Assembly (NCBI RefSeq): GCF_000230735.2
Contig: NC_019962.1
Span: 310,001-374,000 of the forward strand
From: Natrinema pellirubrum DSM 15624
Lineage (GTDB): Archaea; Halobacteriota; Halobacteria; Halobacteriales; Natrialbaceae
Length of the DNA: 64,000 nt
Direction: 5' to 3'
Below are positions 1 through 7,916 of this stretch, piece by piece. Positions within the stretch are counted from its first letter, which is position 1; every line of letters begins with the position of its first letter. The notes under the pieces were generated by a model. The model did not search any database, was not told the origin of the DNA, and saw nothing but the letters and a program-made list of their open reading frames with translations. The translations under genes were made by a program, and so were the position numbers.

Positions 1-161
1 ATTACTACTATATGGCGTAATTTTCGACATTAATTGTAATATAATGGTGTACACTAAATAATTTAACAATAAGGATTAAAAAACTCGAAGAATCAACTTT
101 CCTCCTTCCTTGATCAAATCTCTCCTCGTCTGATCCTCTAGAAGACGCTATTTGTTCTCGT
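1..161. other. AT-rich intergenic DNA at left edge
   Basis: This stretch is much richer in A and T than the rest of the window and has no supported gene. It lies downstream of the ABCE1 stop codon on the minus strand. It may contain the ABCE1 transcript end and regulatory DNA of a gene outside the window. No clear hairpin was seen. Confidence 0.5.
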
Positions 162-1976
162 TCAGGGCGCGTAGTAGTACTCGCCCTCGTCTTTCTGCTG
201 GCGGTCCAGCTGGGACTCGGGTTTGTTGATCCGCGGTCGGGAGGTGCGCTCGTCGCGGCGGAACGTGACCTCGAGGTTCGCGAGGAACTCGTTCATGCCG
301 TCGCGCATGGACTGGGGTTGGCCGGCACGGCCCTGAACGGCGGGCTCGCCGTCGAAGACCATCAGCCGGTCGGCGAGCAGGTCCATCATGTAGATGTCGT
401 GGTCGATGACCAGCACGGTGGCGTCCTGCTGTTCGGCGTAGCGCCGGATCGCCTTCGTGGCCTGGACCCGCTGTTCAACGTCGAGGTGGGCCGAGGGTTC
501 GTCGAGCAGGTAGAGATCGGCCGAATCGGAGAGACAGGCCGCGATGGCGACCCGCTGGCGCTCCCCGCCCGAGAGGTCCGAGAGGTTCTGCTCCATGATC
601 CGCTCTAACTGCAAGGGCTGGGCGATCTCCGTGTTCCAGTACGAGGAGCCGAACTGGTCGGTGATCGACGAGAGGAACGCATCGACCCGCATGTGCTGGT
701 CGATGGTGACGTACTGGGGCTTGTACGAGATGTCCAGATCGAGGTCGGCGTCGCCCACATCGGGCTCGAGGTTCCCTGTTAGCAGCTTCGCGAAGGTCGA
801 CTTCCCGATCCCGTTGGGACCGACGACGCCCAGGACTTCGTTCTCCCGGATCGTGCCGCCCTCGACCTCGAGGGTGAACTCACCGTCGCCGTAGCTCTTG
901 GTGAGGTCGGGATACTCGACGAGCGTATCGGCACGGCTCACGCTCCGGGGTGCGTGTTCCTCGAACTCGATCGGGTTCGGTCGGATCCGCATGTTCTCGT
1001 TGTCGAGATAGCCCGAGAGGTACTCGTTGATCCCGTTGCGGACGGACTTCGGCGAGGTGATGACCCCGTACGCGCCGGGTTCACCGTAGGCGACATGGAG
1101 CGTGTCGGCCAGCAGGTCCAAGATCGCGAGGTCGTGTTCGATGACCAGCATCGACTTGTCCTCCTCCTCGGCGAGTTCCCGGATCAGTCGCGCCGCGGTC
1201 ACGCGCTGGCCGATGTCGAGATACGGCGTGATCTCGTCGAGGAAGTAGAAGTCAGTGTCCCGGGCCAGCGTGGCCGCGATGGCTACCCGCTGGAGTTCCC
1301 CGCCCGAGAGGTCGTCGATCGACTGGTCCATGACCGGCCCGATCTCGAGGCGTTCGACCAGCGAGTCGAGGGCACCGCGCTCGTCGGTCCGCTCGAGCAG
1401 CTCGCGGGTGTTACCGTCGAAGCTCTCGGGGATCTGGTCGACGTACTGGGGTTTTCGGGAGATCGTCACGTCGCCGTCCCGGACGTCCGCGATGTAGTCC
1501 TGCAGTTCGGTCCCTCGGTAGGCTTCCAGCACTTCGTCCCAGCCCGGTTCCTCCTCGTGACGGCCGAGGTTGGGCTCGAGTTCGCCGGCCAGAATGCGGA
1601 CGGCGGTGGTCTTCCCGATCCCGTTCGGGCCGAGGATGCCGGTGACCTGTCCCTCCTGTGGAGCGGGCAGGCCGTACAGCGAGAAGGCGTTCTCGCCGTA
1701 GCGGTGAACGGGCTCGTCCTGCAGTTCCTGGGGCAGGTTGATGATCTCGATGGCGTCGAACGGACACTTCTCGACGCAGATCCCACAGCTCTCACCCAGG
1801 CAGATCTCCTCGGAGATGTGGATCTGCTCGGGCTGGCCCTCGGCGGCCTCCTCACCGCGGAGGGTAATACACTCCTTCCCGGTCCGGTTGGGCGGGCAGT
1901 AGTTCTTGCACTCGTAGCCACAGCGATCGGGCTGGCACCGATCGAGGTCTACGACGGCGATGCTGTCGTCGGCCAT
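162..1976 (-). CDS. abce1: ABCE1/Rli1 ribosome-recycling ATPase
   Basis: This is the archaeal ABCE1 (RNase L inhibitor homologue), a cytosolic iron-sulfur twin ABC ATPase that splits ribosomes into subunits after termination. The N-terminus has two Fe-S cysteine clusters: C14, C19, C23, C27, C36 and then C59, C64, C67, C71. The first nucleotide-binding domain has Walker A GPNGIGKTT near residue 117 and the signature LSGGELQR. The second repeats GPNGIGKST and LSGGERQR. The 604-residue length is normal for the family. There is no membrane segment, which separates it from transporter ATPases. A small membrane-protein gene ends 2 nt upstream on the same strand, so the two are probably co-transcribed. 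Confidence 0.97.
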   Translation of the reverse strand: MADDSIAVVDLDRCQPDRCGYECKNYCPPNRTGKECITLRGEEAAEGQPEQIHISEEICLGESCGICVEKCPFDAIEIINLPQELQDEPVHRYGENAFSLYGLPAPQEGQVTGILGPNGIGKTTAVRILAGELEPNLGRHEEEPGWDEVLEAYRGTELQDYIADVRDGDVTISRKPQYVDQIPESFDGNTRELLERTDERGALDSLVERLEIGPVMDQSIDDLSGGELQRVAIAATLARDTDFYFLDEITPYLDIGQRVTAARLIRELAEEEDKSMLVIEHDLAILDLLADTLHVAYGEPGAYGVITSPKSVRNGINEYLSGYLDNENMRIRPNPIEFEEHAPRSVSRADTLVEYPDLTKSYGDGEFTLEVEGGTIRENEVLGVVGPNGIGKSTFAKLLTGNLEPDVGDADLDLDISYKPQYVTIDQHMRVDAFLSSITDQFGSSYWNTEIAQPLQLERIMEQNLSDLSGGERQRVAIAACLSDSADLYLLDEPSAHLDVEQRVQATKAIRRYAEQQDATVLVIDHDIYMMDLLADRLMVFDGEPAVQGRAGQPQSMRDGMNEFLANLEVTFRRDERTSRPRINKPESQLDRQQKDEGEYYYAP

Positions 1977-1977
1977 G

Positions 1978-2295
1978 TTAGCCCGTGACCTCCGCCGTCA
2001 GCAGGATTCCCCACGTCACGAACCACAGCGAGAAGGTCATGAACGCGACGAAGAGGTAGTGTTTCGCCCCGAACTCGTCGTCGCCGTAGATCCCCGCAGC
2101 GTTGATGACGACGTACTGGAGCAAAATTGCGCCGAGGACGAACGCGAGCGCCTGCGTGTTCTGGGCGGCCTCGGTGGTGGTCCCGACCCAGGTAGTAGAC
2201 GCAAGCGCCGCGCCGACGCCCAGCAACGCCGACATCGCGGTGACGCTGACCGAGCGAATGTGTTCGCGTCGGTCGCTGATCGATTCGGTCGACAT
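1978..2295 (-). CDS. small membrane protein upstream of ABCE1 (EMC6-like)
   Basis: A protein of about 105 residues with three predicted membrane helices (near residues 15-38, 48-66 and 76-98). The size and helix layout resemble EMC6-like small archaeal membrane proteins, but this is an inference from topology and not a firm family match. The ATG at 2295 (MSTESISDRREH) was chosen because the reading frame upstream is arginine/proline-rich and looks non-coding. The stop lies one base before the ABCE1 start, which points to a shared transcript. Confidence 0.75.
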   Translation of the reverse strand: MSTESISDRREHIRSVSVTAMSALLGVGAALASTTWVGTTTEAAQNTQALAFVLGAILLQYVVINAAGIYGDDEFGAKHYLFVAFMTFSLWFVTWGILLTAEVTG

Positions 2296-2457
2296 AGAAG
2301 GATGTCCGCGGGCGGGGCTGAAAAGGCGTTCGGGTTGGGCTTCTCGAGGAGTCGCGATCGATCTACCAGGGCCGGTCACTGCAGGTCCAGCAAATGATTA
2401 CGTGGGGTCGAGGCAGGCTGTCCCGAAGACGAAGCTACGAAGAACTCAGAATACTGC

Positions 2458-3795
2458 TCAGCGATTGTCAACTATTGTACCGTCTGCCTCGATTTCGCCG
2501 CCGACTTTCGCCCCGGATTCAATCGTTACGTCTCCACCAGCACGGAGAACGACACCATCACCTAGGTCTTCATTACCATCAACCGCCGCCCCATCTCGGA
2601 TAGTTACGTCACCGTCGGCGTCGATATACTCGTCCACTTTCGCCTGATCGTTGATCGTGACCGAATCTCCGGCAGTTATCCTTCCTTTTGCCACGCTCTC
2701 CGGTTCCATCGTCACGCTCCCCGTTTCAGAGATAATATCTCCCTTTATCTGCCGCTCAGAGCCGACCGTTATCTCATCACCAGCAGTTATCGATTGCGAA
2801 ACCTCGGATTTTGCACCGAGATCGATCTCGCCATCGGCGTTAATTGATCCGTCAATCTTACTGCCATCATTCGCAGTCACATCACCTCCTGCATCGATAT
2901 CTCCTGCACCATCTTCAACGACCACGTCACCATTAGTCACAACGTCCTCACCACTAGCTGGGTATGCCGGAGCCGTGACAGTAACCTGCTCGATAAACTT
3001 CCCGTTGGAACCGTACAGTGAGAGGGAGACGTCTTTACCCTCAATGGAAACTGGAGTTCCGATAGTATCCTGAAACCCATATACTCCGACCGTTACCTTC
3101 TCGCCCGAATTCATTTGAACCTTCTTTCGCAACTCTGATATATCGCCGAGTGCCACGTTACTTGCTTCCGTTCCGTCGATTTCGACGTTCTCGATCTCGG
3201 CCGCATCTGCTGCCGTCGTTTCGATGCTGATATACTTTATTTGTGCCTTCTTCTGACCGATATTTTTGAGATCGAACTCGAGTTCGTCGAAATCATCGCC
3301 GAGAGTAGTGGGATTGGAAGTCTCGAAGTCTCCCTTCGTTCCACCAGCACAACTGTATTGGAACGTCATGCTGTGACTGACATCGCGAACTTCTAGCGTC
3401 GATCCGTAGGCATCAGCATCGACTACTACCGTCGCTTCCCCCCCGTTGTTGCCGTCACAAGTCAACTCTACACCTGTGGTCTCTCCTGGGGGAAGAGAAG
3501 AGTCGAATCCACTGCTGATCGCCAGCGATCCACCGCTGTCCTCAACGATGGTCGCTTGAGCCTCGAGTGGATCGTATGCCTCGTTTGCGTTGTTCGTGAT
3601 TTCGACGACGACGGCGTCAGTATCTTTATCGGGTACCTCACCGGTTACCTCAATCCCAACGAGTGCATCGCTGTCTGCCGTGGAGATGTCGGTGGTTCTA
3701 TCGGCTGCTATCGTAGTGAATCCGAAAACAGGACCGTACATCGTCATCACTCCTGTGACGACCAGCAGGAGACCGAGTTTTGCTATTCTGCTCAT
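2458..3795 (-). CDS. secreted polymer-forming (beta-helix) protein with TasA-like N-terminal region
   Basis: A 445-residue exported protein. It starts with a hydrophobic signal segment (MSRIAKLGLLLVVTG). Next comes a beta-rich region of about 270 residues opening with a motif (ADRTTDISTADSDALVGI) shared with the secreted protein at 4531-5064. The C-terminal part (from about residue 285) is a repetitive Asp/Gly/Val pattern of the type GDVxxxDGAxIxGxIxADG, as in polymer-forming (bactofilin-like) beta-helix domains. Bactofilins are normally cytosolic; this one has an export signal, so it would act at the cell surface. It sits 3 nt downstream of an HTH membrane protein gene in the same orientation, and the two probably form an operon. 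Its function is not known. Confidence 0.72.
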   Translation of the reverse strand: MSRIAKLGLLLVVTGVMTMYGPVFGFTTIAADRTTDISTADSDALVGIEVTGEVPDKDTDAVVVEITNNANEAYDPLEAQATIVEDSGGSLAISSGFDSSLPPGETTGVELTCDGNNGGEATVVVDADAYGSTLEVRDVSHSMTFQYSCAGGTKGDFETSNPTTLGDDFDELEFDLKNIGQKKAQIKYISIETTAADAAEIENVEIDGTEASNVALGDISELRKKVQMNSGEKVTVGVYGFQDTIGTPVSIEGKDVSLSLYGSNGKFIEQVTVTAPAYPASGEDVVTNGDVVVEDGAGDIDAGGDVTANDGSKIDGSINADGEIDLGAKSEVSQSITAGDEITVGSERQIKGDIISETGSVTMEPESVAKGRITAGDSVTINDQAKVDEYIDADGDVTIRDGAAVDGNEDLGDGVVLRAGGDVTIESGAKVGGEIEADGTIVDNR

Positions 3796-3798
3796 GGC

Positions 3799-4359
3799 TT
3801 ATGGTGGCCGCTCTAACTCACCGAGTCGCATTCGTCTGTTCTGCATCACATGTGCGATGGATGACACGGCAAACAGCGCAAAGACCAACGTCGCCCATCC
3901 CAGTTTCGGAATCGGCTCCGTCGGAACGACCTCGAGCCACAACCCAGCCATCACGACCGCACCGACCGCCGACAGCCCCAGATAGTAGACCCCCCACGGA
4001 ACCGAATCACCGGGGACGATATCCAGATAGACGTCCAACTCGGCGGCCTCGTCAGTGAGTTCGATCGTTCGATCGTCGAACTCGATGACGTCGGCCCGCT
4101 CGAGCGTGGGGAGGTGGGTCTGCTGTAAGGAGGTGTAGACCCGCTTTCGCTCGGCGGAGGTGATCTCCTCGACTTCTTTCTCGAGTTCCCAGGCGGCGAC
4201 GTGTTCGGCGAGGTCACCCAGCGTGACGGGGCCGTCCTCTCGTTTGCAGTAGTGAATCGCGTACCGGCGTCGCTGGTTGCTCAACAGGTCGAAAATTTCG
4301 CCCTCCCGCGACTGGTCGTCCTGACCTGTCGCTGGTTTGCTCTCGCTGGTTGTCGCCAT
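3799..4359 (-). CDS. winged-helix (DUF7344-type) putative regulator with two membrane helices
   Basis: A 186-residue protein typical of haloarchaeal DUF7344 proteins. Residues about 20-110 form a winged-helix-like domain (EIFDLLSNQRRRYAIHYC, then an alpha/beta wing ending ELTDEA). Two membrane helices follow near residues 125-145 and 150-170. The domain layout suggests a membrane-tethered transcription regulator. It is directly upstream of the secreted polymer-forming protein and presumably shares its transcript. A TATA-like element (TTATGTAT, rc of 4391-4398) lies about 32-39 nt upstream of the ATG, consistent with a very short leader. The target genes are unknown; the neighbouring surface genes are the obvious candidates. 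Confidence 0.82.
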   Translation of the reverse strand: MATTSESKPATGQDDQSREGEIFDLLSNQRRRYAIHYCKREDGPVTLGDLAEHVAAWELEKEVEEITSAERKRVYTSLQQTHLPTLERADVIEFDDRTIELTDEAAELDVYLDIVPGDSVPWGVYYLGLSAVGAVVMAGLWLEVVPTEPIPKLGWATLVFALFAVSSIAHVMQNRRMRLGELERPP

Positions 4360-4390
4360 CCCCCTCTATATGTGAATCTTGGTGTTGTTG

Positions 4391-4398
4391 ATACATAA
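4391..4398 (-). promoter_or_regulatory. TATA-like promoter for the DUF7344/polymer-forming operon
   Basis: Read on the minus strand the element is TTATGTAT. It ends about 32 nt before the ATG at 4359, a normal position for an archaeal TATA box feeding a transcript with a very short 5' leader. No other convincing box lies in the 4360-4530 gap. Confidence 0.5.
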
Positions 4399-4530
4399 CG
4401 CTTGTTGCTGACCAAGTTCCATTTGGACACTTTTCACAATGCTCAGCGTCCGATTCTGGTACGTGGCTGACTCGACTCCGGAACGACTACTCCAGTCCTC
4501 CGAAACGAGAATCAGGTCTCCACAGCAGAG

Positions 4531-5064
4531 TCACTCACATTGGACGGGAATCTCCCGCTCGAGTTCAACAGTAATTGTTCCATCGCTGGTCTCGAGGTCC
4601 ATCGTGAGATCCGTGCTACTACTTTCCTGGTAACGCCCATCCCAGAGATTAAATCCCGCGTCGCACCGAAGTGTAACCTTGACAATATATTTTCCATTGT
4701 TCATCTGGATATCATACTCTTCGAGTGATGGATAGCCGGCGGCCTCCGCCGAAATATCGAGTCCTGTATCCGTCACCTCGAGTTTCGAGGAGGGGGTGTT
4801 ATCTATTATTCTGATAAGTTCGACATCGGTATATTCATACACGCACTCCACGCTCCAATCATTCCAGATACATTTCCGACTCCCGTCTTCTTTAACTAAA
4901 CTAATCGGTTCTTTTTCAATCCCAACGAGCGCGTCTTCATCGGATGCGGTTTCAACGCCCACTCCTCGATCAGCACTTGTCAGATCGAACGCACCGCTCG
5001 GTGCGGCGAGTACGATGCCACCAATGAGTATCAATCCGAGGCTAAGGGCTGTAAGTGATCGCAT
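4531..5064 (-). CDS. small secreted TasA/camelysin-like protein
   Basis: A 177-residue protein with a clear signal peptide (MRSLTALSLGLILIGGIVLAAPSGAFDLTSA). The mature start ADRGVGVETASDEDALVGIE matches the opening motif of the polymer-forming protein at 2458-3795 and resembles DUF1102-type archaeal surface proteins. It has four cysteines (two close together in CIWNDWSVEC, one in LRCDAG, one near the C-terminus), so disulfides are possible. It lies 128 nt downstream of the C-terminal piece of the interrupted pilin-like gene in the same orientation. It may therefore have been co-transcribed with that gene before the IS insertion. No strong promoter of its own is visible. The role is presumed to be at the cell surface. 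Confidence 0.7.
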   Translation of the reverse strand: MRSLTALSLGLILIGGIVLAAPSGAFDLTSADRGVGVETASDEDALVGIEKEPISLVKEDGSRKCIWNDWSVECVYEYTDVELIRIIDNTPSSKLEVTDTGLDISAEAAGYPSLEEYDIQMNNGKYIVKVTLRCDAGFNLWDGRYQESSSTDLTMDLETSDGTITVELEREIPVQCE

Positions 5065-5192
5065 GGTGTGTCGTGTTTGGATTCGGGTTTGGTTTCATCG
5101 ACAGTGGACTTCGACAATCGAGTTCAGACCACAGAGAGTCACAGCGATAGGCCCGTCTCGATCGAAGATGAGGAGCGGTCACAACGTTGCCG

Positions 5193-6328
5193 TCAGCCGA
5201 TAACGATGTGGTCAGCGTCGACATCGACGCCGGTGTCACCCGTCATGCCGCCCGTCACGTCGTTGTCGGACGTCCCGGTTCCGATGTCGGGCCCTGCGCC
5301 TTCGTCGGCGTCTCCCTCGAGGCTCGGATCGACTTCGACGGGCCCGTCGCCTGTCTTGCTCCCGTCACCGGTATCGACATCGGTCGAGTCGCCGCCACCG
5401 GGCATGATCGTAATACTGGGCGTTCCGGGATCGACACCCGCGCGTTCGACCTGGACGTATACGATCAGATCGTTGAAGTCCGGATCATTGGGTTCGTCTT
5501 CAGGGGCCGAGATCGCTTGGTCCCAGAGTGCATCAATATCATTGTCGTCACAGCCATACCCACAGTTGGCAGTATTTTCGAAGAGAAACACGAACTCGCC
5601 AGGTCCGAGATCAAGCTCGTCTTCGTCTTTCATCAGCCCTCGCTCTTCGAGAGTCTCGGTCGCAGTCATCTGTTGGTCTGCAGCCGTAGGAAGCACCGGA
5701 ATCGTATTGTTTTCCGCGCTTCGAACACGAACGTTCTGTAGATTTTGACCTTGTGATGCGTTAATCGTCTTGAATGCCGGATGTGATGGAATATTATCAC
5801 ACCACACTAATGTTCGGTCTTCAGGATCAGAGTAGTGTGGCAGTTCGTCGGGATCAGTGCTTTGGCCACACGTATTGTATCTATATATGCGATTTCCTAA
5901 GGTGAGTTCCGTTTCGTTCTCAATCGTGAAATTATAGGTGTAACTACTATTAGTCTTGTCCTGCCACGTCGGCCCGGTATTGATGTTATCGTCGCCGCTC
6001 GGATTTTCGAAGGTGTGTTTTGTCTCACCATTTGCAACCACGTCTAAGCTCATTGGGTAAAGTTGATGAATAAAGAACGGTTCCTCGAGGATGACCTCGT
6101 TTGTCGAGACCTGTGATCCCATGACATCGACGCTCACGTTCGCGTCGTCGACCTCGCCCAGACCGACCCGGCCGGGATCGATTCCAGCATCAACGGTGAA
6201 GTTCCTCGTTTTAACTCCGTCCTCAGTTTGAATCGTTGCCTGGTACTCTCCATCGAGCAGCTTGGTCCCATTGAACCTCATCTCGATGGTGTCCGACTCG
6301 CCGAATGACCGGTTGACTGTACCTTCGA
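5193..6328 (-). pseudogene. C-terminal part of the IS-interrupted pilin-like surface protein
   Basis: The open frame continues upstream of the first ATG (6281) through residues VNRSFGESDTIE to the right-hand copy of the target duplication and then hits an in-frame stop inside the IS end at 6342-6344. Joined in frame to the N-terminal part at 7954-9911 across one copy of the 10-bp duplication, it restores a single protein of about 1027 residues. This piece gives the last 374 or so residues: a beta-rich region, a segment GEFVFLFENTANCGYGCDDN with paired cysteines, and an Asp/Gly/Thr-rich low-complexity tail. Alone it lacks a signal peptide and membrane anchor. If translated from 6281 it would stay in the cytosol, so it is most likely non-functional. 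Confidence 0.88.
6319..6328. repeat. target-site duplication, left copy
   Basis: GTACCTTCGA abuts the left end of the IS element and is repeated exactly at 7954-7963. A 10-bp duplication fits ISH8-type IS4 elements. Confidence 0.93.
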
Positions 6329-6458
6329 CATCTGTTCTAGTTTAGTGACGGAGTGAAGCAGGATCTCAGCGGAGACTATACCGAATTGAGGCGGATTAGC
6401 TCAGGAGACTGGGTTCGCTGGAGCAGGCAGTCGCTGATTTGTTGTGTGATACCTTCGA

Positions 6459-6490
6459 GGCGGCGCACTCACAGCCGTGAGTGCGTCGCC
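6459..6490. repeat. subterminal hairpin inside the IS
   Basis: A 14-bp stem (GGCGGCGCACTCAC pairing with GTGAGTGCGTCGCC, one mismatch) encloses the 4-nt loop AGCC. It lies downstream of the transposase gene, within the IS. It could be a terminator or block read-through from outside. Confidence 0.7.
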
Positions 6491-6531
6491 GTTCCAGCGC
6501 TGCCGCTATCGACACAGGTGCTTCCCCGGTC

Positions 6532-6564
6532 GTCAGGCGAGTTCGTTACCAGAACTCGCCTGAC
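6532..6564. terminator. perfect hairpin enclosing the transposase stop codon
   Basis: GTCAGGCGAGTTC (6532-6544) and GAACTCGCCTGAC (6552-6564) form a perfect 13-bp stem around the 7-nt loop GTTACCA. The transposase stop codon (TTA on the plus strand, 6546-6548) sits in that loop. It may end transcription or limit transposase expression by RNA structure. Confidence 0.6.
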
Positions 6565-7880
6565 TCAACCTGCTCACGTAACCGCGGTCGATGCGGATTT
6601 GGATCACGTGAAGCCCACAGCAACAACTCATCTAAATCCGGAAGTTCGTACCCTAAATCGAGCATCACGTACAACTGAATCAGGTGTGAATGGCGTTCGA
6701 CAGCGTGAGAACATCGTCGACGAGGAAGTTGCGGCGACGACGCTGTGGCGTCGTCGGCGCTTTCCCGTTGTTTCACGTCCAGTTTCCGGAGTTCATCGAC
6801 GATAACACGGCTCATCAGCAGTGAGATTGCGGCCATGATGACCAGAGCTTCGATGATGTACGGATCGGTCGTGTTGATTTCGTCAAGTCCGAAGCGTGAT
6901 TTCAGTTCTTTGAACAATAATTCTATTTCCCAGCGCGCCCGATAGAGCTGTGCGATATCGGGCGCACTATAGTCGTCTTTCGAGAGATTTGTCAAATAGA
7001 GATGGTACTCTTCAGTATCCTCGTTCCAAACACCGACCAGTCGGAACGTTCGGGTCGTGCTGGTGCACGACCCTCGCTTTCGCTCGAACGAGAGGGTGAT
7101 GCGAACATCGATTTCCTGTCGCTGCAGGTCGTCAAGGACGTCCTGCAGCGACTCTCCTTCGAGCGGGATACTGTTCCCCCGCCACGTCCGGAGCTCTTCG
7201 ACGATCTCGAAGTTTGCGTCGTCTTTCACACGGGAGACGAACCAGCCGTTATTCTGGTCGATGCGGTCGAACAACCAGAAGTCGTAGAAACCGAGATCGA
7301 GCAAGACAAGTGCGCCAGCTACCCACTCGCCGGTGGGTAGCTGGCTCCGTTCTTGGGTTTTAGCGTCAGTTGTTCGGTACCGTGTTGGAAGGCCAGTTGA
7401 GAGTGATTCTGTTAGGTGAAGTTTCAGACCGGCCTGATCGTCACCGGTCGCAGCGTACACATCCGCGGCGTCTTGATAGAGAGAAACAATGCTCCCATCG
7501 GCAATGAGGACGTCTCGAAAGCGTTCGAGACGTCCGCTAAGGTCGGCATTTCTGGTATCGAGATTCTCGATGGCATCATCGAGAATCTCTCGAAGGAGTG
7601 CAACGAACGGTGGAGAGAACCACCCGTGGAAGGTTGCATAGGAGAGTTCATCGCAGTCGGACATTTCGACGAATCGTTCGAGAAAAGCCTGTACAGATCG
7701 GTCTGACCCAGCAGCGAAGCCAAGTGAAAGCGTGTAGAACAGCGCAACAGCGTCGAATTTCCGTTCACGCTCGACGAGATTCGTTGCGCGAGCGCGCTCG
7801 CGCAACTCATCGGAGGGAAACGCTCTTTGAATCCGATCAACAATCACTGAATCCGGTGGGGAGTAAGTCACACTATCCAC
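6546..7880 (-). CDS. IS4-family (ISH8-type) transposase
   Basis: A 444-residue DDE transposase that catalyses cut-and-paste movement of the surrounding element. Candidate catalytic aspartates are in VLIADGSIVSLY and VLLDLGFYDFWLFD. The IS4 YREK signature is complete: YRARWEIELLFKELK has Y, then R after two residues, E after three and K after six. The length is normal for ISH8 transposases and there is no frameshift, so it is probably functional. The start appears to be GTG at 7880; the next in-frame ATG is far inside the protein. The reading frame ends inside a perfect hairpin (6532-6564). Confidence 0.93.
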   Translation of the reverse strand: MDSVTYSPPDSVIVDRIQRAFPSDELRERARATNLVERERKFDAVALFYTLSLGFAAGSDRSVQAFLERFVEMSDCDELSYATFHGWFSPPFVALLREILDDAIENLDTRNADLSGRLERFRDVLIADGSIVSLYQDAADVYAATGDDQAGLKLHLTESLSTGLPTRYRTTDAKTQERSQLPTGEWVAGALVLLDLGFYDFWLFDRIDQNNGWFVSRVKDDANFEIVEELRTWRGNSIPLEGESLQDVLDDLQRQEIDVRITLSFERKRGSCTSTTRTFRLVGVWNEDTEEYHLYLTNLSKDDYSAPDIAQLYRARWEIELLFKELKSRFGLDEINTTDPYIIEALVIMAAISLLMSRVIVDELRKLDVKQRESADDATASSPQLPRRRCSHAVERHSHLIQLYVMLDLGYELPDLDELLLWASRDPNPHRPRLREQVESGEFW

Positions 7881-7916
7881 CGGATTTCTCTGACTGGTAG
7901 TTACAACGATATCTAA

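Noticed and set aside
954-1988. Long frame on the plus strand opposite ABCE1 (344 residues)
   Set aside because: It is antisense to a fully supported gene and its composition follows the GC-rich codon pattern of the opposite strand. Similar antisense frames lie opposite most genes in the window.
6329-6545. Second gene inside the IS element
   Set aside because: The 215-bp segment contains only hairpins and short frames. ISH8-type elements carry a single transposase gene.
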